Of a stretch of 64,000 nt of DNA, positions 39,601 through 49,646 are shown one piece after another (the stretch's first letter is position 1; every line of letters begins with the position of its first letter). The notes under the pieces are model-generated. The model saw only the letters and a list, made by a program, of their open reading frames with translations. It was not told the DNA's origin and did no database searches. The DNA lies in assembly GCA_964017045.1 (NCBI GenBank), contig OZ024807.1, positions 22,694,597 to 22,758,596 of the forward strand, read 5' to 3'. This DNA is from Omphiscola glabra. Taxonomy: Eukaryota > Mollusca > Gastropoda > Lymnaeidae. Both the position numbers and the translations under genes were made by a program.

Positions 39601-39640
39601 AGTAGCTCAATTGACTGCCATTTTATTTCTTGAGGTTGTT
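24597..39640 (-). CDS. Multi-Ig-domain surface/secreted protein gene (11 exons, 5' incomplete)
   Basis: Spliced model, 5' to 3': 39640-39522, 35630-35384, 34803-34673, 34508-34298, 33771-33635, 30580-30367, 29434-29204, 28708-28625, 26901-26629, 25214-24903, 24688-24597. All junctions are GT-AG, phases agree at every join, and 683 codons stay open to TGA. Residues 1-353 form three split domains, each a 1-0 exon joined to a 0-1 exon. Residues 354-458 are a domain split 1-1/1-1 with CECFLDDLG, KVQW and FTC. Residues 459-549 are a clear Ig domain (TLEC, VYW, DGGVYSC). Residues 550-653 are Ig-like without the Cys pair. Residues 671-683 are hydrophobic. Many NxS/T sites fit an extracellular protein. 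The signal peptide exon was not found. Ligand and function are unknown. Confidence 0.7.
24903..25214 (-). CDS. Ig gene exon 10, Ig-like domain
   Basis: A 312-base exon, phase 1-1, acceptor TATAG, donor GTAAGT. It encodes about 104 residues with a PLQLIVTNET start, FGYPEPS, and TNYTVVFGN near the end. The pattern is that of an Ig or E-set sandwich lacking the usual cysteine pair. Four NxS/T sites. Confidence 0.65.
25380..26620. other. Intron 9, no other features
   Basis: Purine-rich (GAGA-type) tract at about 25385-25560, then AT-rich DNA with T-runs. No element was recognised. Confidence 0.5.
26629..26901 (-). CDS. Ig gene exon 9, canonical Ig domain
   Basis: A 273-base exon, phase 1-1, acceptor TTTTAG, donor GTAAGT. 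It encodes a canonical Ig domain: TLEC (B strand), VYW (C strand) and DGGVYSC (E-F turn with F-strand Cys). The clearest domain of the gene; it fixes the strand and the family. Confidence 0.85.
26940..27190. repeat. Degenerate (TATG)n microsatellite
   Basis: Imperfect TATG/TATA tract inside intron 8. The minus-strand His/Tyr/Ile-rich ORFs over it are artefacts. Confidence 0.85.
27200..28610. other. Intron 8, no other features
   Basis: AT-rich DNA. No mobile element or exon was recognised. Confidence 0.5.
28625..28708 (-). CDS. Ig gene exon 8, second half of fourth domain
   Basis: An 84-base exon, phase 1-1, acceptor TCATTTTCAG, donor GTGAGT. It reads KDQHFTCRPAS, supplying the F-strand Cys, and ends in a Pro/Thr-rich linker (PGTTITTPR) before the next Ig domain. 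Confidence 0.7.
29204..29434 (-). CDS. Ig gene exon 7, first half of fourth domain
   Basis: A 231-base exon, phase 1-1, acceptor ATATAG, donor GTATAT (weaker than the others). Contains TTCECFLDDLG and KVQW, the B-strand Cys and C-strand Trp of an Ig fold, completed by exon 8. The exon start is chosen by phase and an open frame; the acceptor tract is poor. Confidence 0.6.
30028..30142. repeat. 15-bp minisatellite in intron 6
   Basis: About eight copies of GTATGGTCACTGCGT with few changes. The inverted homologous segment near 8695-8712 has only one copy-like stretch (GTACAAGCAGTGACC on the other strand sense). The array therefore expanded on this copy only. Confidence 0.8.
30367..30580 (-). 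CDS. Ig gene exon 6, second half of third domain
   Basis: A 214-base exon, phase 0-1, acceptor TCCACAG, donor GTGAGT. Contains TIYEINLYVKT, then GIGSHQF and VTKDTNG. Exons 34298-34508 and 35384-35630 share the layout hydrophobic strand, G.G.H, strand. A decayed inverted copy is at 8292-8501. Confidence 0.75.
31100..33240. other. Intron 5, no gene seen
   Basis: AT-rich intron with A/T runs (31245-31290, 31455-31490) and a (TG)n at 31217-31233. No exon or element was recognised. Confidence 0.5.
33260..33610. repeat. Intronic repeat related to 36630-36800
   Basis: Blocks TTCAGAATG.CTGT, GCGTACAAT.GCAGG and TTAACTGAAAT occur in the same order at both places. This suggests the split-domain modules multiplied by tandem duplication together with their introns. 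Confidence 0.6.
33635..33771 (-). CDS. Ig gene exon 5, first half of third domain
   Basis: A 137-base exon, phase 1-0, acceptor TTTTTTTAG, donor GTAAGA. Contains FPGCTYYEV and VHVKC, the same Cys-to-Cys pattern as exon 3. Confidence 0.7.
34298..34508 (-). CDS. Ig gene exon 4, second half of second domain
   Basis: A 211-base exon, phase 0-1, acceptor TTTAAG, donor GTAAGT. Contains FTECSLTLPAT, GTGYHKFGV and SPLVL. It aligns with exon 6 through G.G.HKF/HQF and the SPL(V/I)L end. Confidence 0.72.
34673..34803 (-). CDS. Ig gene exon 3, first half of second domain
   Basis: A 131-base exon, phase 1-0, acceptor TTCGCAG, donor GTAAGT. Contains DPICTFPTVREGEVNVEC, an EG.V..(F/E)C signature like the single-exon Ig domains at 4585 and 49647. 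Confidence 0.75.
34905..35215. repeat. Unclassified GC-richer insert in intron 2
   Basis: Richer in GC than the intron around it, with a distinctive AGGAAGGCCAAAAGGCTG segment ending in GATAGATAGA. It reads like the body and tail of a short interspersed element, but no family was recognised and no target duplication was seen. Confidence 0.3.
35384..35630 (-). CDS. Ig gene exon 2, second half of first domain
   Basis: A 247-base exon, phase 0-1, acceptor TTCCCCAG, donor GTAAGA. Contains YYRSLSLSIYIQELGPGLHNIQ, best read as the strand then G.G.H turn of the second-half family. It has an acidic insert (SDKDDEEPG) missing from exons 4 and 6. Confidence 0.72.
36369..36524 (-). pseudogene. Possible decayed or alternative second-half exon
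   Basis: A strong acceptor (TTTTTTCCAG) opens a phase-0 frame containing FDFQTFHIE and LPYEFQISVTKL. This resembles the start of exons 2, 4 and 6, but the frame runs to a stop with no G.G.H turn and no donor. Exon 1 joins exon 2 in frame without it. It is either an eroded module or an alternative terminal exon. Confidence 0.45.
36630..36800. repeat. Intronic repeat related to 33260-33610
   Basis: Partner of the intronic repeat described at 33260. It lies just upstream (on the minus strand) of the possible decayed exon. Confidence 0.55.
37103..37226. repeat. 42-bp tandem repeat split by a retrotransposon
   Basis: About three copies of a 42-bp unit (TATACAAAACAATACTATGC plus 22 bases). One more copy lies at 39237-39297, on the far side of the inserted non-LTR element. 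Confidence 0.85.
37227..39236 (-). mobile_element. Truncated non-LTR retrotransposon (APE endonuclease/RT)
   Basis: Minus-strand element flanked by the 10-bp direct repeat AATTTGTATG (37217-37226 and 39237-39246). The 5' truncated end codes the C-terminal part of an APE-type endonuclease: GDFNARVG near 39230, HQLDLIITRR and the catalytic SDHS. RT follows (38417-37926) up to LPESQCGFRADRST, then jumps to KEFG and SLKKTN. The segment holding the catalytic Asp-Asp box is deleted. Next are FTYLGS, LLYGCESWTT, RRLRWLGHVKRM and GKRSVGRPRLRY, then a C-terminal C2H2-like finger (VCGTC...H..SC). Frameshifts separate the blocks. It belongs to the CR1/Jockey/I-type group; clade not resolved. Confidence 0.85.
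39522..39640 (-). CDS. Ig gene exon 1 of model, first half of first domain
   Basis: A 119-base exon, phase 1-0, acceptor ATATTTAG, donor GTAAGT. Contains IKWQSIELLHNGTYLT and ICFVRIN. It lacks the paired cysteines of exons 3 and 5. Phase 1 at its start means an upstream exon, presumably the signal peptide, exists beyond 39640 but was not recognised. Confidence 0.55.
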
Positions 39641-39699
39641 CTAAATATTTGAACCATAACAAAGTATCGTATGCATTTAGGTATACAATAGCTGATTAG

Positions 39700-40666
39700 T
39701 TATTTTTTTAAAAAAATATGAATAAATTAAGTTTTCTTTTTTTAATTAAAAAAATATTTTTTGTTTGTTAGTTTTGTATTTTGCTTAAACTAATTTTTGC
39801 TATAAAGCGTTTGTTATTTTAAAAATGTATGACTTTTCATCAACTTTAGGCATATATACAATACACATCTCAGAGTAACGTTTTTGTGTTGCTCGTTAGT
39901 AAATGATTAATCCAAGAAAACCGAAAAAAATGTAGCACAACTCAATATTTGACATGGTCATTCCTCTTGATCTACATGTGGAGTCTGTATAGTTTAATTA
40001 TTATCATATTTTTCACAAAGTTTATTTTTTCTTTGAAAATCGTAAATCATAGAAAATGTGGGGGTTAAAAAAAATTATACTGACAATCTTTGAATGACGA
40101 CTCGTTCGTGTAAGTTAAGTTATTTGTGGTATACACATTTTAATAAGCCTCAATTCTGAAAATGGTGAGCTTTTGTTTGTCCCAATCATTTCATATAAAC
40201 CTGTATTATATGTTTGCAGAACAGTTTGCTTTATTTTAAATTTCGTATCTGTTTTATTGCAATAATATCCTTTAAATATAAGTAAATACGTGTAGTATAA
40301 CTTTAAAAACGAGAGTTCATCGCGTGGTATAAAAAGGTGTGGGTGGGTTAAAGCCTAAATCTTTATCAAATCTGATAATTTCTCAAAGAATCTCAGTTGA
40401 TCTAGAAAACAGGAATCATCTTAATTTTCTAATTTTAAAGAATTCATATCTAGTTCGTTAAGTGTGCATTTTATAAGTATGTCAATGTCTTAAATGTACA
40501 ACTAGTTAAGTAACGAAAATGGTTCCATAGTTGATTTTCGTATACATATATCGATATTTGTTAAATTCACTAGCATATTTCTACATGTCAAACATAATAT
40601 TTTTCTGTTACGATGTGCAAGACGATACAATATGAACATCTAAAAATGTAATACATGTATTCATCA

Positions 40667-40705
<39 letters not shown>

Positions 40706-41150
40706 TGAGAAATTATGTTTGTGTGCATCATATATCTTTCTAAAAGATTTACTTATCTTAATCAAAGATGTAATACATAAAAGTCTGTTTTATAAGGATT
40801 TATATAACTACTGGAGGAGTCAAAATAAAAACCAGACAAATTAAATCAGTTGCTTTTATTTATTCACAAAGTGCAGCCTTTACGACTTATAAAGGCGGAT
40901 AATTTTATAAAATCTCTATAATAAAATCGTTTTCAAAATTCGGTATGTGTGGACGTTTGGATTATTGTAATTATTCACAATCCTCATGGGAAAGTGCAAT
41001 ATCCTTTTCCAAAGTTATCTTGTTCTATTTTTTTGACTCGGGTTGAACGCCGTACTTTATATAGTGTACTTTTTTCTTGTAAAGGTATGTGATAGCAAAA
41101 TCTTAAAGATAAAATGTAACATTTGTAATCAATTTAGAAAATACATTTTT
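39700..41150. other. No gene seen; presumed first intron or 5' flank
   Basis: AT-rich DNA. (TA)n at 40670-40703. A stretch near 39930-39975 (AACTCAATATTTGACATGGTC) resembles the intron-5 repeat near 30760 and the inverted copy near 8105. Confidence 0.45.
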
Positions 41151-41159
41151 AAACGGTTT

Positions 41160-41330
41160 AATTCGTCAGGGCCCAGTACCAGAACATATCAATAATGTTA
41201 TCATTTATTATGGGACCTATTAAAATCCTTTGAAGGACGGTTTGATTTAGGCATCTCCCGGGTTGGGGGCACTGCCCCACTCAGGGGAAAGTCACTGCCA
41301 CACTTTAACCAAAAATGAAAAAAAAAAACT
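41160..41330. repeat. Unclassified GC-rich repeat fragment
   Basis: Contains CGGGTTGGGGGCACTGCCCC, a GC-rich inverted arrangement foreign to its AT-rich surroundings. Probably a transposon fragment; family unknown. Confidence 0.3.
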
Positions 41331-41469
41331 ATACAAATATTATTATTATTTTTAAAAAAAAATAAATCTGCCAAAGTTTAATCTTAAAACAGTTTTAAAA
41401 AGAATATAATTTTGCGCCTTAAACCTATTACAACCTCCAAAACAAACCTCTTGATTTTGAAATCATAAA

Positions 41470-42150
41470 AATGATGGGAAAGTCTTCAAGACACTCCCCT
41501 CCGAGGATCGCACAAGATTCATCTTACTTTTGCTTTTTACTCCGTCTTCCCATGGTTTCTGTGTCTACAAGTAGCTCGCATCTCCTTGGACTTGTACGTT
41601 TTCTCATATTTCTTTTTTCCATTTTAGGGATTGTCTGGTGATGATATATGGGGGTTTGCGGAGAGTGTGCTATATGAACCTCCATATTTCCTTATTAAGT
41701 TTTTGGTAAAATAATCCTTTTACGCTCTTAATAGTAAGTCTTTAAAGTGATCGTGTTTGGCCACTTCATTTTCAGGAGCTTTCTAAGGCAAGTGTTCATA
41801 AAGGTCTGTACCTTTTGCGTAATGCTCGTTGTGGTTCAAGTTCATTGAATACTTCTGTTTTGACATTTGCGTTAACAATTCTTACTTTGGTTTAGAGAAT
41901 CTGCTCTGTTGACTCAACTATTTACTTTACTGACACTAAACTAGACTTTTCAAGTATAGCCCTAACATCAACTTTGGATCCAAAATTTAAGTCAATGGGG
42001 CTGCCTATATATTTGAAAGCCTCCAATCCGCAAGTGCATTACCTAACACAGAGATATGCTTTTGGCTGTCAGAGTATATCTTTATGATCTTGGTTTTGCA
42101 TTTTTACACCAATAAAAGCAAGATTCATCGGCACCCTTGATTTATACACA
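41470..42150 (-). pseudogene. Non-LTR retrotransposon C-terminal relic
   Basis: Broken minus-strand frames give LEAFKYIGSPIDL (RT thumb-like YLGS position), a block like NxCLRKLLKMKWPN, and (H)TLRKPP. These are in the order of the region after the RT domain of metazoan non-LTR elements. Multiple stops and frameshifts. It is a different family from the element at 37227-39236. Confidence 0.55.
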
Positions 42151-42249
42151 ACGCCGCGGGAAAATGATCGCTAATTTTGCTGAAAATATATACAATTCCT
42201 AGAGGCGTTTCTAATATTAGTGTCAACATGGTGGGTCACATTTGTTGGC

Positions 42250-42930
42250 CTTTTCGCTTTCATGATTCAAGCTGTGAAGATGTTCGCCCTTGCCCCTTAA
42301 GTCGGAAATTAATTATTTACAAACATTAAATAAAATCAAAGCCCATTTTAATGCCCCTTCTATTGTGCTGCTCCGGAACGTATGTCCCATCTGACACACC
42401 TTAGCTATGCCTCTGACCACTGAACACTGGCAACTGGCATTACTACCCTCCCTGAATTTCTGAAAAGCCCCCCACCCCGGAAAAAAAATTCTGAAAGGAA
42501 CGCTGTTTAAATAGACAATACAACTTTAAAAGCTTAAAACTGTGTGAGTTACTCAGGGGGAGAATCCATTCTATAAATTGCATTTTAATCTTTCTCCATA
42601 TTTTCACATTAGTAAATGGCGTCAGCGTGTCGTCGAGCTATTGCTCTTTATGCCCTCCCAAAGCATCCCATAAGCCCGAGTATCGGGCCGCTAACGGCAC
42701 GTTGGAGATGTTTCTTTGCCAAAACAGCCCCCCTACCACCCGAGTCCATTCGATCGGGATTTCTGCTGGGTCTGCTCCGATCCAAGGACACCCAGACGGT
42801 TCGACACTGCGCATACATGCAATGGATACGATATACTTGCTCAGGAGTTGGGATGGTAAATTTACGTCTTAATATCTTCCCCAACCTATACTGGGGAGCA
42901 TCGGTTGCCCTATAAGATTAAAATCCTTTG
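42250..42930. other. GC-rich unassigned segment
   Basis: About 300 bases at 42610-42910 are markedly GC-richer than their neighbours, with open frames on both strands (for example 42616-42915 plus and 42884-42648 minus). No domain was recognised. It may be a transposon fragment; nothing here supports a host gene. Confidence 0.3.
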
Positions 42931-43079
42931 TATTTGATACATTTTTGTTTCCGAATATGTTAAGGAGTACCGCTTCGGGCCCATTCAAAGGGATGACATT
43001 TAATTCATTACTTAAAAGTTGGCATTTTTCAGCTTTCCCGAAATTACATTTTTAAAGCAATTTATTAAAGCTATTTATC

Positions 43080-44073
43080 GTGTCATAAGTAGACAAAGTA
43101 ATACGTTTTAACTAAAACAATGAGTTCCGTCATAAGTAGACAAAGGAATACGTTTTAACTAAAACAATGAGTTCCGTCATAAGTAGACAAAGGAATACGT
43201 TTTAACTAAAACAATGAGTTCCGTCATAAGTAGACAAAGGAACACGTTTTAACTAAAACAATGAGTTCCGTCATAAGTAGACAAAGGAACACGTTTTAAC
43301 TAAAACAATGAGTTCCGTCATAAGTAGACAAAGGAACACGTTTTAACTAAAACAATGAGTTCCGTCATAAGTAGACAAAGGAACAAGTTTTAACTAAAAC
43401 AATGAGTTCCGCCATAAGTAGACAAAGGAACACGTTTTAACTAAAACAATGAGTTCAGTCATAAGTAGACAAAGGAACACGTTTTAACTAAAACAATGAG
43501 TTCCGTCATAAGTAGACAAAGGAACACGTTTTAACTAAAACAATGAGTTCCGTCATAAGTAGACAAAGGAATACGTTTTAACTAAAACAATGAGTTCCGT
43601 CATAAGTAGACAAAGGAAAACGTTTGAACTAAAACAATGAGTTCCATCATAAGTAGACAAAGGAATACGTTTTAACTAAAACAATGAGTTCCGTCATAAG
43701 TAGACAAAGGAATACATTTTAACTAAAACAATGAGTTCCTTCATAAGTAGACAAAGGAATACGTTTTAACTAAAACAATGAGTTCCGTCATAAGTAGACA
43801 AAGGAATACGTTTTAACTAAAACAATGAGTTCCGTCATAAGTAGACAAAGGAATACGTTTTAACTAAAACAATGAGTTCCGTCATAAGTAGACAAAGGAA
43901 TACGTTTTAACTAAAACAATGAGTTCCGTCATAAGTAGACAAAGGAATACGTTTTAACTAAAACAATGAGTTCCGTCATAAGTAGACAAAGGAATACGTT
44001 TTAACTAAAACAATGAGTTCCGTCATAAGTAGACAAAGGAATACGTTTTAACTAAAACAATGAGTTCCGTCAA
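43080..44073. repeat. 47-bp minisatellite, about 21 copies
   Basis: The unit begins CATAAGTAGACAAAGGAATA and is 47 bases long. Copies are nearly identical. A GGAACACG variant is clustered in copies about 4 to 10, with the GGAATACG form on both sides, showing block-wise homogenisation. The array sits 400 bp from the 5' end of Helitron-like element B. Confidence 0.95.
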
Positions 44074-44509
44074 AAGCCATTACGTGAAAAATCGAGGTAA
44101 ATTTCCGAACTATAATTAGGTGGAAAGCCCCGTTACAATTTCCCGTACAACAAGGTGTCAAAATTATTTCTTTGCAGTTTCATAATTATTTTAATAAGTA
44201 TCTTATGTAACATTAAAAATAAGTTAAGTTAGTTAAATCACCCAACGGTTGAAAGCTATGATAATACTCTGGGGCACACATTATGATAACAAGAGATCGA
44301 AAGAATGACATCGCCTATGGTAATTCTAGCATAATATAGAAAAACAAAACTATGATTTTTCAGAATGACATACAACAACTGCTTATGGTATATATAGTAT
44401 CATGTAGAACAACGAAATATTCTATATCTAGAGTAAATAAATAACACAGAAAAACTATGTATGCTATTTTTAATCTATATATATAAAAATGAATGTATGT
44501 ATGTATGTC

Positions 44510-46080
44510 TGTTTGTCTCATATGCGCTCCCGCACCATTCATGCGATTGCAACAAAACTTTGGTGAGTTGTTGGCCACCTAACTGGGCATTTAACTGCGA
44601 CATTAAAAAACTTTTCAATTATTTCGTTTTCGGCCGTTGGCCCTTCATTCATTTTTTTTCTTATACGAGCTTTGTAAAAAATATTTTCGTCTGCGCTCCT
44701 ACGCCATTTGTCTGAATGCGCTAAATCTTGGGTAAAATGTTACGAGCACGCCCACAAAGGTTTGGAAATAATTAAAAACGTTTTAAAATATTCCGTTTTG
44801 AGCCAGGGGCCCCGTGTTCGTTTTTTCTTATATGAGCTATATAAATATAGTTTCAAACCGTATGCGCTCCTACACCATTCATGTGATTGCAACAAAACTT
44901 TTTTGAAAGGTTGTCCATAAAGTCGCGCATGTTAATGAGTAATTACAATACTTTTAAAATATTCCGTTTTCAGCTGTTGGCCCCAAATTCTTTTTTTTTT
45001 CTTATATGAGCTGTGTACAAAATAATGTCGGTATGCGCTCCTATACCATTCATCTGAATGCGATAAAACTTTAGTTAGATGTTTTTCCCACGCCCTCAAA
45101 GCTTTTCCAATTATTACAACCCTTTAAAATATTCTGTTTTGAGCCAGGGGCCCTATGTTCTATTTTTCCAATATGAGCTATATAAATATAATTTCAAACC
45201 GTATGCGCTCCTACACCATTAATGCGATTGCAACAAAACTTTGTTGAAAGGTTTTCCATAAGGTCGCGCATGTTAATAAATAATTAAAATACTTTTAAAA
45301 TATTCCGTTTTCAGCCGTTGGTCCAAAATTCTTTTTTTTTTTTAATTGGGCTTTGTACAAAATAATTTCTGTATGCGCTCCTATATCATTTATCTGAATG
45401 CTATAAAACTTTAGTAAAATGTTTTACCCACGTCCGCAAAGCTTTTCACATTATTACAACCGTTTAAAATATTATGTTTTGAGCCAGGGGCCCTATGTTC
45501 TATTTTTCCTATATGAGCTATACAAATAAAATTTCAAACAGAGCTAATGTGTGGATGGATAGATTTTTAATCAAATACAAATAGCGACATTAAATTGTGT
45601 GTGTGACATAATAATTAGTTTCTGAAGTAGTTACAACACTTTTAAAATAATCAGTTTTTGGCCGTTGGCCCCAAAATCGTTTTTTTTTTCTTTTATGAGC
45701 TTTGTAAAAAATAATATCTGTATGCGCTCCTATACCATTTATCTGAATGCGATACAACTTCAGTAATATGTCTCTCTTTTTTAAATTTTGTGATATAATA
45801 AGCAGGTTTCTGAAGTAATACAACAATTCTACAATATTCCGTTTGTGGCTTGGGGCCTTAATTCGTTTTCCACCCTTATATTATCTATATAATTATCGTA
45901 TGCATTCCTATACCATTCATCCGATTGCGATAAAAACGTTGGTGAATTGATATGTGCGCTCCCGCAAATGTTTCTAAATTAGAACAACATTTTACAATAT
46001 TTCGCATGGGCCGATGTCCTTAAATTCGTTGTGTTTTCTATTACAAACTTTATCAAAATAATTTCAAACAGAGCTATCAA
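44510..46080. repeat. 340-bp dimer array inside Helitron B
   Basis: The marker ACCATTCAT or its variant recurs at about 44534, 44873 and 45213, again 340 bp apart. There are fewer dimers than in element A, so array copy number accounts for most of the size difference between the two elements. Confidence 0.82.
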
Positions 46081-46986
46081 CTCAACCGCCCTTGAACAAA
46101 TGCCAACAGACATCAATTTGTAGCAAGAGCAGAGAAACCACGTTTTTGCATGTTTAGTGTAGAGAGTATTTTTGTTGTTTTTATAAATTAGCTTGAATTA
46201 TGTGACGTATTTTAGAATCGGATATAGCTTTGTAAATGTGTTGTGATTTTGAATAGCAATGATGTAGTAATACATCTATTATATAAGAATGATATATGCT
46301 GATCGTAACTCCAAAGAACTGATACGATTTAAATACGTTCCCATTTTTTAAAACAATCATAGTTTTCTTCTATTATTTTAAGGAACTCGAATCAATGGTA
46401 ATGAGAAAAATATATTGTATATTCGCTTTAATTTTAATACAATTTTAAGTATTAATAATATAAATTACAAATAAATTTGGAGTAACCACTAAGGAACTAT
46501 TTTAAACATTTTATATGTGGTTGAAAGTTATGAAAATTAATAAAACAAATTATGATCAAAGAATTACACTGTAATCACATTTATCGGGGAAACCAAAACA
46601 TCTGTTGATTTTAGTGCATTTTTTAAGTACGTTTCAAATATTGCGTAATAAAAGTAAAACTAATTTGTTATAAATAATAACGCAAATGACGTCAGAACTC
46701 AAATTGTCTATTTATTCAATGCAAAAATTTATCTGATTTAATAACCGCGCCTAAAAAAATTGATAATGTATTTCCCCCTTCCTAAAAGTAAAATTAATAA
46801 ATATAATAGATTGCTTTTTAAATTGCTACAATTTAAAAAATGAAATACAATTTTTGCTTTTTTTTTTTTACGTTTAATAAATTTTTACTTTTATTCTTTC
46901 CAAAAATATACATTTATGAAATTTATAAATTAGTAAAAAAAAAAAAAAAAAAAAACCGAACCTTTAAATATACTTTTAATACGAAA

Positions 46987-47190
46987 ATGCCGTTTAATGC
47001 AATCAGTGCAGCGAAACTACATATCCAAATAGCATCCACTAATGCACTTATCACTCATTTAAATAAGAACAAAGCATTTGAAATGCAAAAAAATTGTTTT
47101 TGCGTAAGTAAGTGGATTACAATCCCGTGGATGATTTTATTAATTTCTTTAAAACTCTGTTTGGTGGAGGGGGAAGTTGTAATTCAATAG
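46987..47190 (+). other. ORF shared by both Helitron-like elements
   Basis: Partner of the ORF at 16913-17140, starting MPFNAISAAKLHIQ. The differences are nearly all amino-acid-changing, which argues against purifying selection. Confidence 0.3.
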
Positions 47191-48115
47191 TTTAATTTGC
47201 ACATGGCAGCATACTATACGTCTCAAAATGAATTTGACAAATAATTTGCCTTCTTATGTACATATATATGGGGGATAGGAATTAGGGTGTGTACAATTTT
47301 ATATCTTTAAATCCTATGATATTACTGTTGTGAAAAATAGATGCTATATTCTCATTTTACGAATTAAGAAAATCAATGACGTTAACACAACGTAAATACA
47401 TTTATAAAAGTATATCCATGAATATCAAAACCCATTCATTTTACAAAGAATTACCAGTTTTGGACAGGGGCCCAATAGTAGTTTTTCTTTATAATATGAG
47501 CTATTTAAATATAATTTCCGTATGAGTTCCTATACTATTCATCTGAATGCGACAAACTTTCAGTGAGTTGTTGTGTGCAGGCCCGCGCTAGGTTTCTAAA
47601 GAAGTGCAACTATTTTACAATATTCCGCTTTGGGCCGGGGGTCTTAAATTCTTTTTTTTTCTTATATGAGCTATGTAAATATAACGTCAAGCAGAGCTAT
47701 TGCATAAGTGGGGGGAATTACATTAAATATAAACTGTGACATTTCATTTTGTATATGTGACTTAATAAATAGGTTTCTGATTTAGTACAAATATTTCACA
47801 ATATTACTTTTGGGGCCGGGGGCCCAAAATTTGTTTATATGTAATACATGAGCCATATAAATATAATTTCAAACATAGCTATTGCATGGGGGGATCAATC
47901 GCTATAAGTTTTGGGACTAAATTTGGAAAATCCATGCTTCCCACACGGACAGCTGCGTGTGGTCTGCTGACACTTCTTAAAACCTTCTAAATAATTCGAA
48001 TACGCTCCAGACGGTTAAAAAAGGTGTTTATTAGAAGAACGTACAAAAAAATTATTAAAACACGGACACTTTACTTCGATGAGTGGCATTGCAAAGCATG
48101 CCGGGTACTCGCTAG

Positions 48116-48700
48116 TATAATATAAAACAGCGATGTCACTGCTTTTTTTTCGTACAAAATAAAAGAACAAATCTAGTTAGCTACATCCAATAGCTTTTTT
48201 TTTTTAATGTTATCAATTATTTTTTTTTTAAACAACAAACAAGCAAACCATCAAACTGAAATTAATCATTACTTATAGCATAGATTCAAATTAATTTTCA
48301 AATGCTGTAAATCGGTGGAGTTACCAGGCGACTGTCCGTTCAATTGCGGGTCATTGAATTGATGACTTAAAAATGTGTCATTTTGAAATATTTTAATACA
48401 ATTAAATTATATATATATTAATTCACTTAGAAGCCACATAAAACCTACACCAAAGCTGTCATGAATATGTGGAACCTATGCAGCCCTGCCGAGTCAACAT
48501 AGAACAATTAATTTTAAATGTATATTATAAACAGTGGTTGCCTGCAAGTGTATTTTAATGCCCGTCAATTTTCTTTTTATTGCGTGGATTTTTAGTGGCG
48601 TCTTTATATATTGCGATATAGAAAACATTTAACCTATGTTATGGAAACCCCTAAAAATGTGTTGTTAAAAAAAATGTATATAATAAAATGGCATGTCCCA
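48116..48700. other. No gene seen
   Basis: AT-rich DNA between element B and segmental copy 2. Confidence 0.5.
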
Positions 48701-49375
48701 GTTTTACGTTATCAGTTCATATAGTTAAATAACATGAGTAATAATAAAATAGGCAAAAAAGAAATTCCCTTTAATTACTACAATATTCAAACTGAACTGT
48801 GGTAATATCGATACGTCTATGGTAGTACCCGAGTGCGATTGGGTCAAATACATCTGATGGCATAGAAATGCATGACTCTAACGAAAAGTACTCTTTTTTA
48901 TGATACTTTTAGTTTATTCAACTCGTTAATTGACAGTATTTGAATGTACATGTATTATTTTATAAATCTTCATTTCTATGACATCATCAGAGTATTCGTT
49001 CTTCTTTTATTATACTGTCGTTCTACGTTAAGCGTCCACATACCGTGTTCTTTTGTTTCCTTCTTGATATTAGCAAAGCTATCTTTTCACCACGCACAAG
49101 AAAGGCGTTCATTTGTGAGCACGAATAAAAACAAAATTACTTTGTACGTTTTTATCATTCAGTATCGACCAAAAAGCAAACTTGTTAAATGTATATAGCT
49201 CTTTGATGAAAAAAACAACAAAAAACTACTTTTATATTGTTCGATAACATTCTGATTCTATGATAATAGCTATAGAAATCCCCTGATAAAAATGTAAGGG
49301 TACTAAGTCCAGTATCCAGTTCATATCCATCAAACACTCAAATACACAAATCCAACATTAGGAGTATGTTATATC

Positions 49376-49406
<31 letters not shown>

Positions 49407-49646
49407 TTGTTATTTCCTACATATACATTTGTTTGCTTTTTATTTTATTATTTTCTGATTCTAATTTTATTTTTATAAATTTTTGTTTGCCTTTTGATAC
49501 AAATAGTAATTCTTTTTTTTTTTAAAATATATAAATATGTTTATACTTTTAAGTTAACTTTTAAAAACAATTAAAATCAGATGTGTCCGAATGCAGGAGA
49601 ATAACGCATAAGAAACTTATAGACGCACATATTAAAAGATGCTTAC

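Larger units (their letters stand above)
44474..48115 (+). mobile_element. Helitron-like element B, non-autonomous, complete ends
   Basis: Starts TCTATATATATAAAAATGAA (TC at 44474) after host A at 44473. It ends CTAG at 48112-48115 before host T, so it obeys the 5'-TC ... CTRR-3' rule with A^T insertion. A hairpin, GGCATTGCAAAGCATGCC (48085-48102), lies nine bases from CTAG. The body has a shorter 340-bp-dimer array (44510-46080), a middle region collinear with element A, and related repeats again at 47450-47900. It has no Rep/helicase coding and is the same family as element A in opposite orientation. Confidence 0.88.

Noticed and set aside
42616..42915. Open frames on both strands in a GC-rich 300-bp patch
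   Set aside because: Frames on both strands are explained by high GC and few stops. No known domain was seen.
43080..44073. CRISPR-like array (also 2263-2925 and 61191-61650)
   Set aside because: Units are contiguous with no unique spacers, and the genome is eukaryotic.
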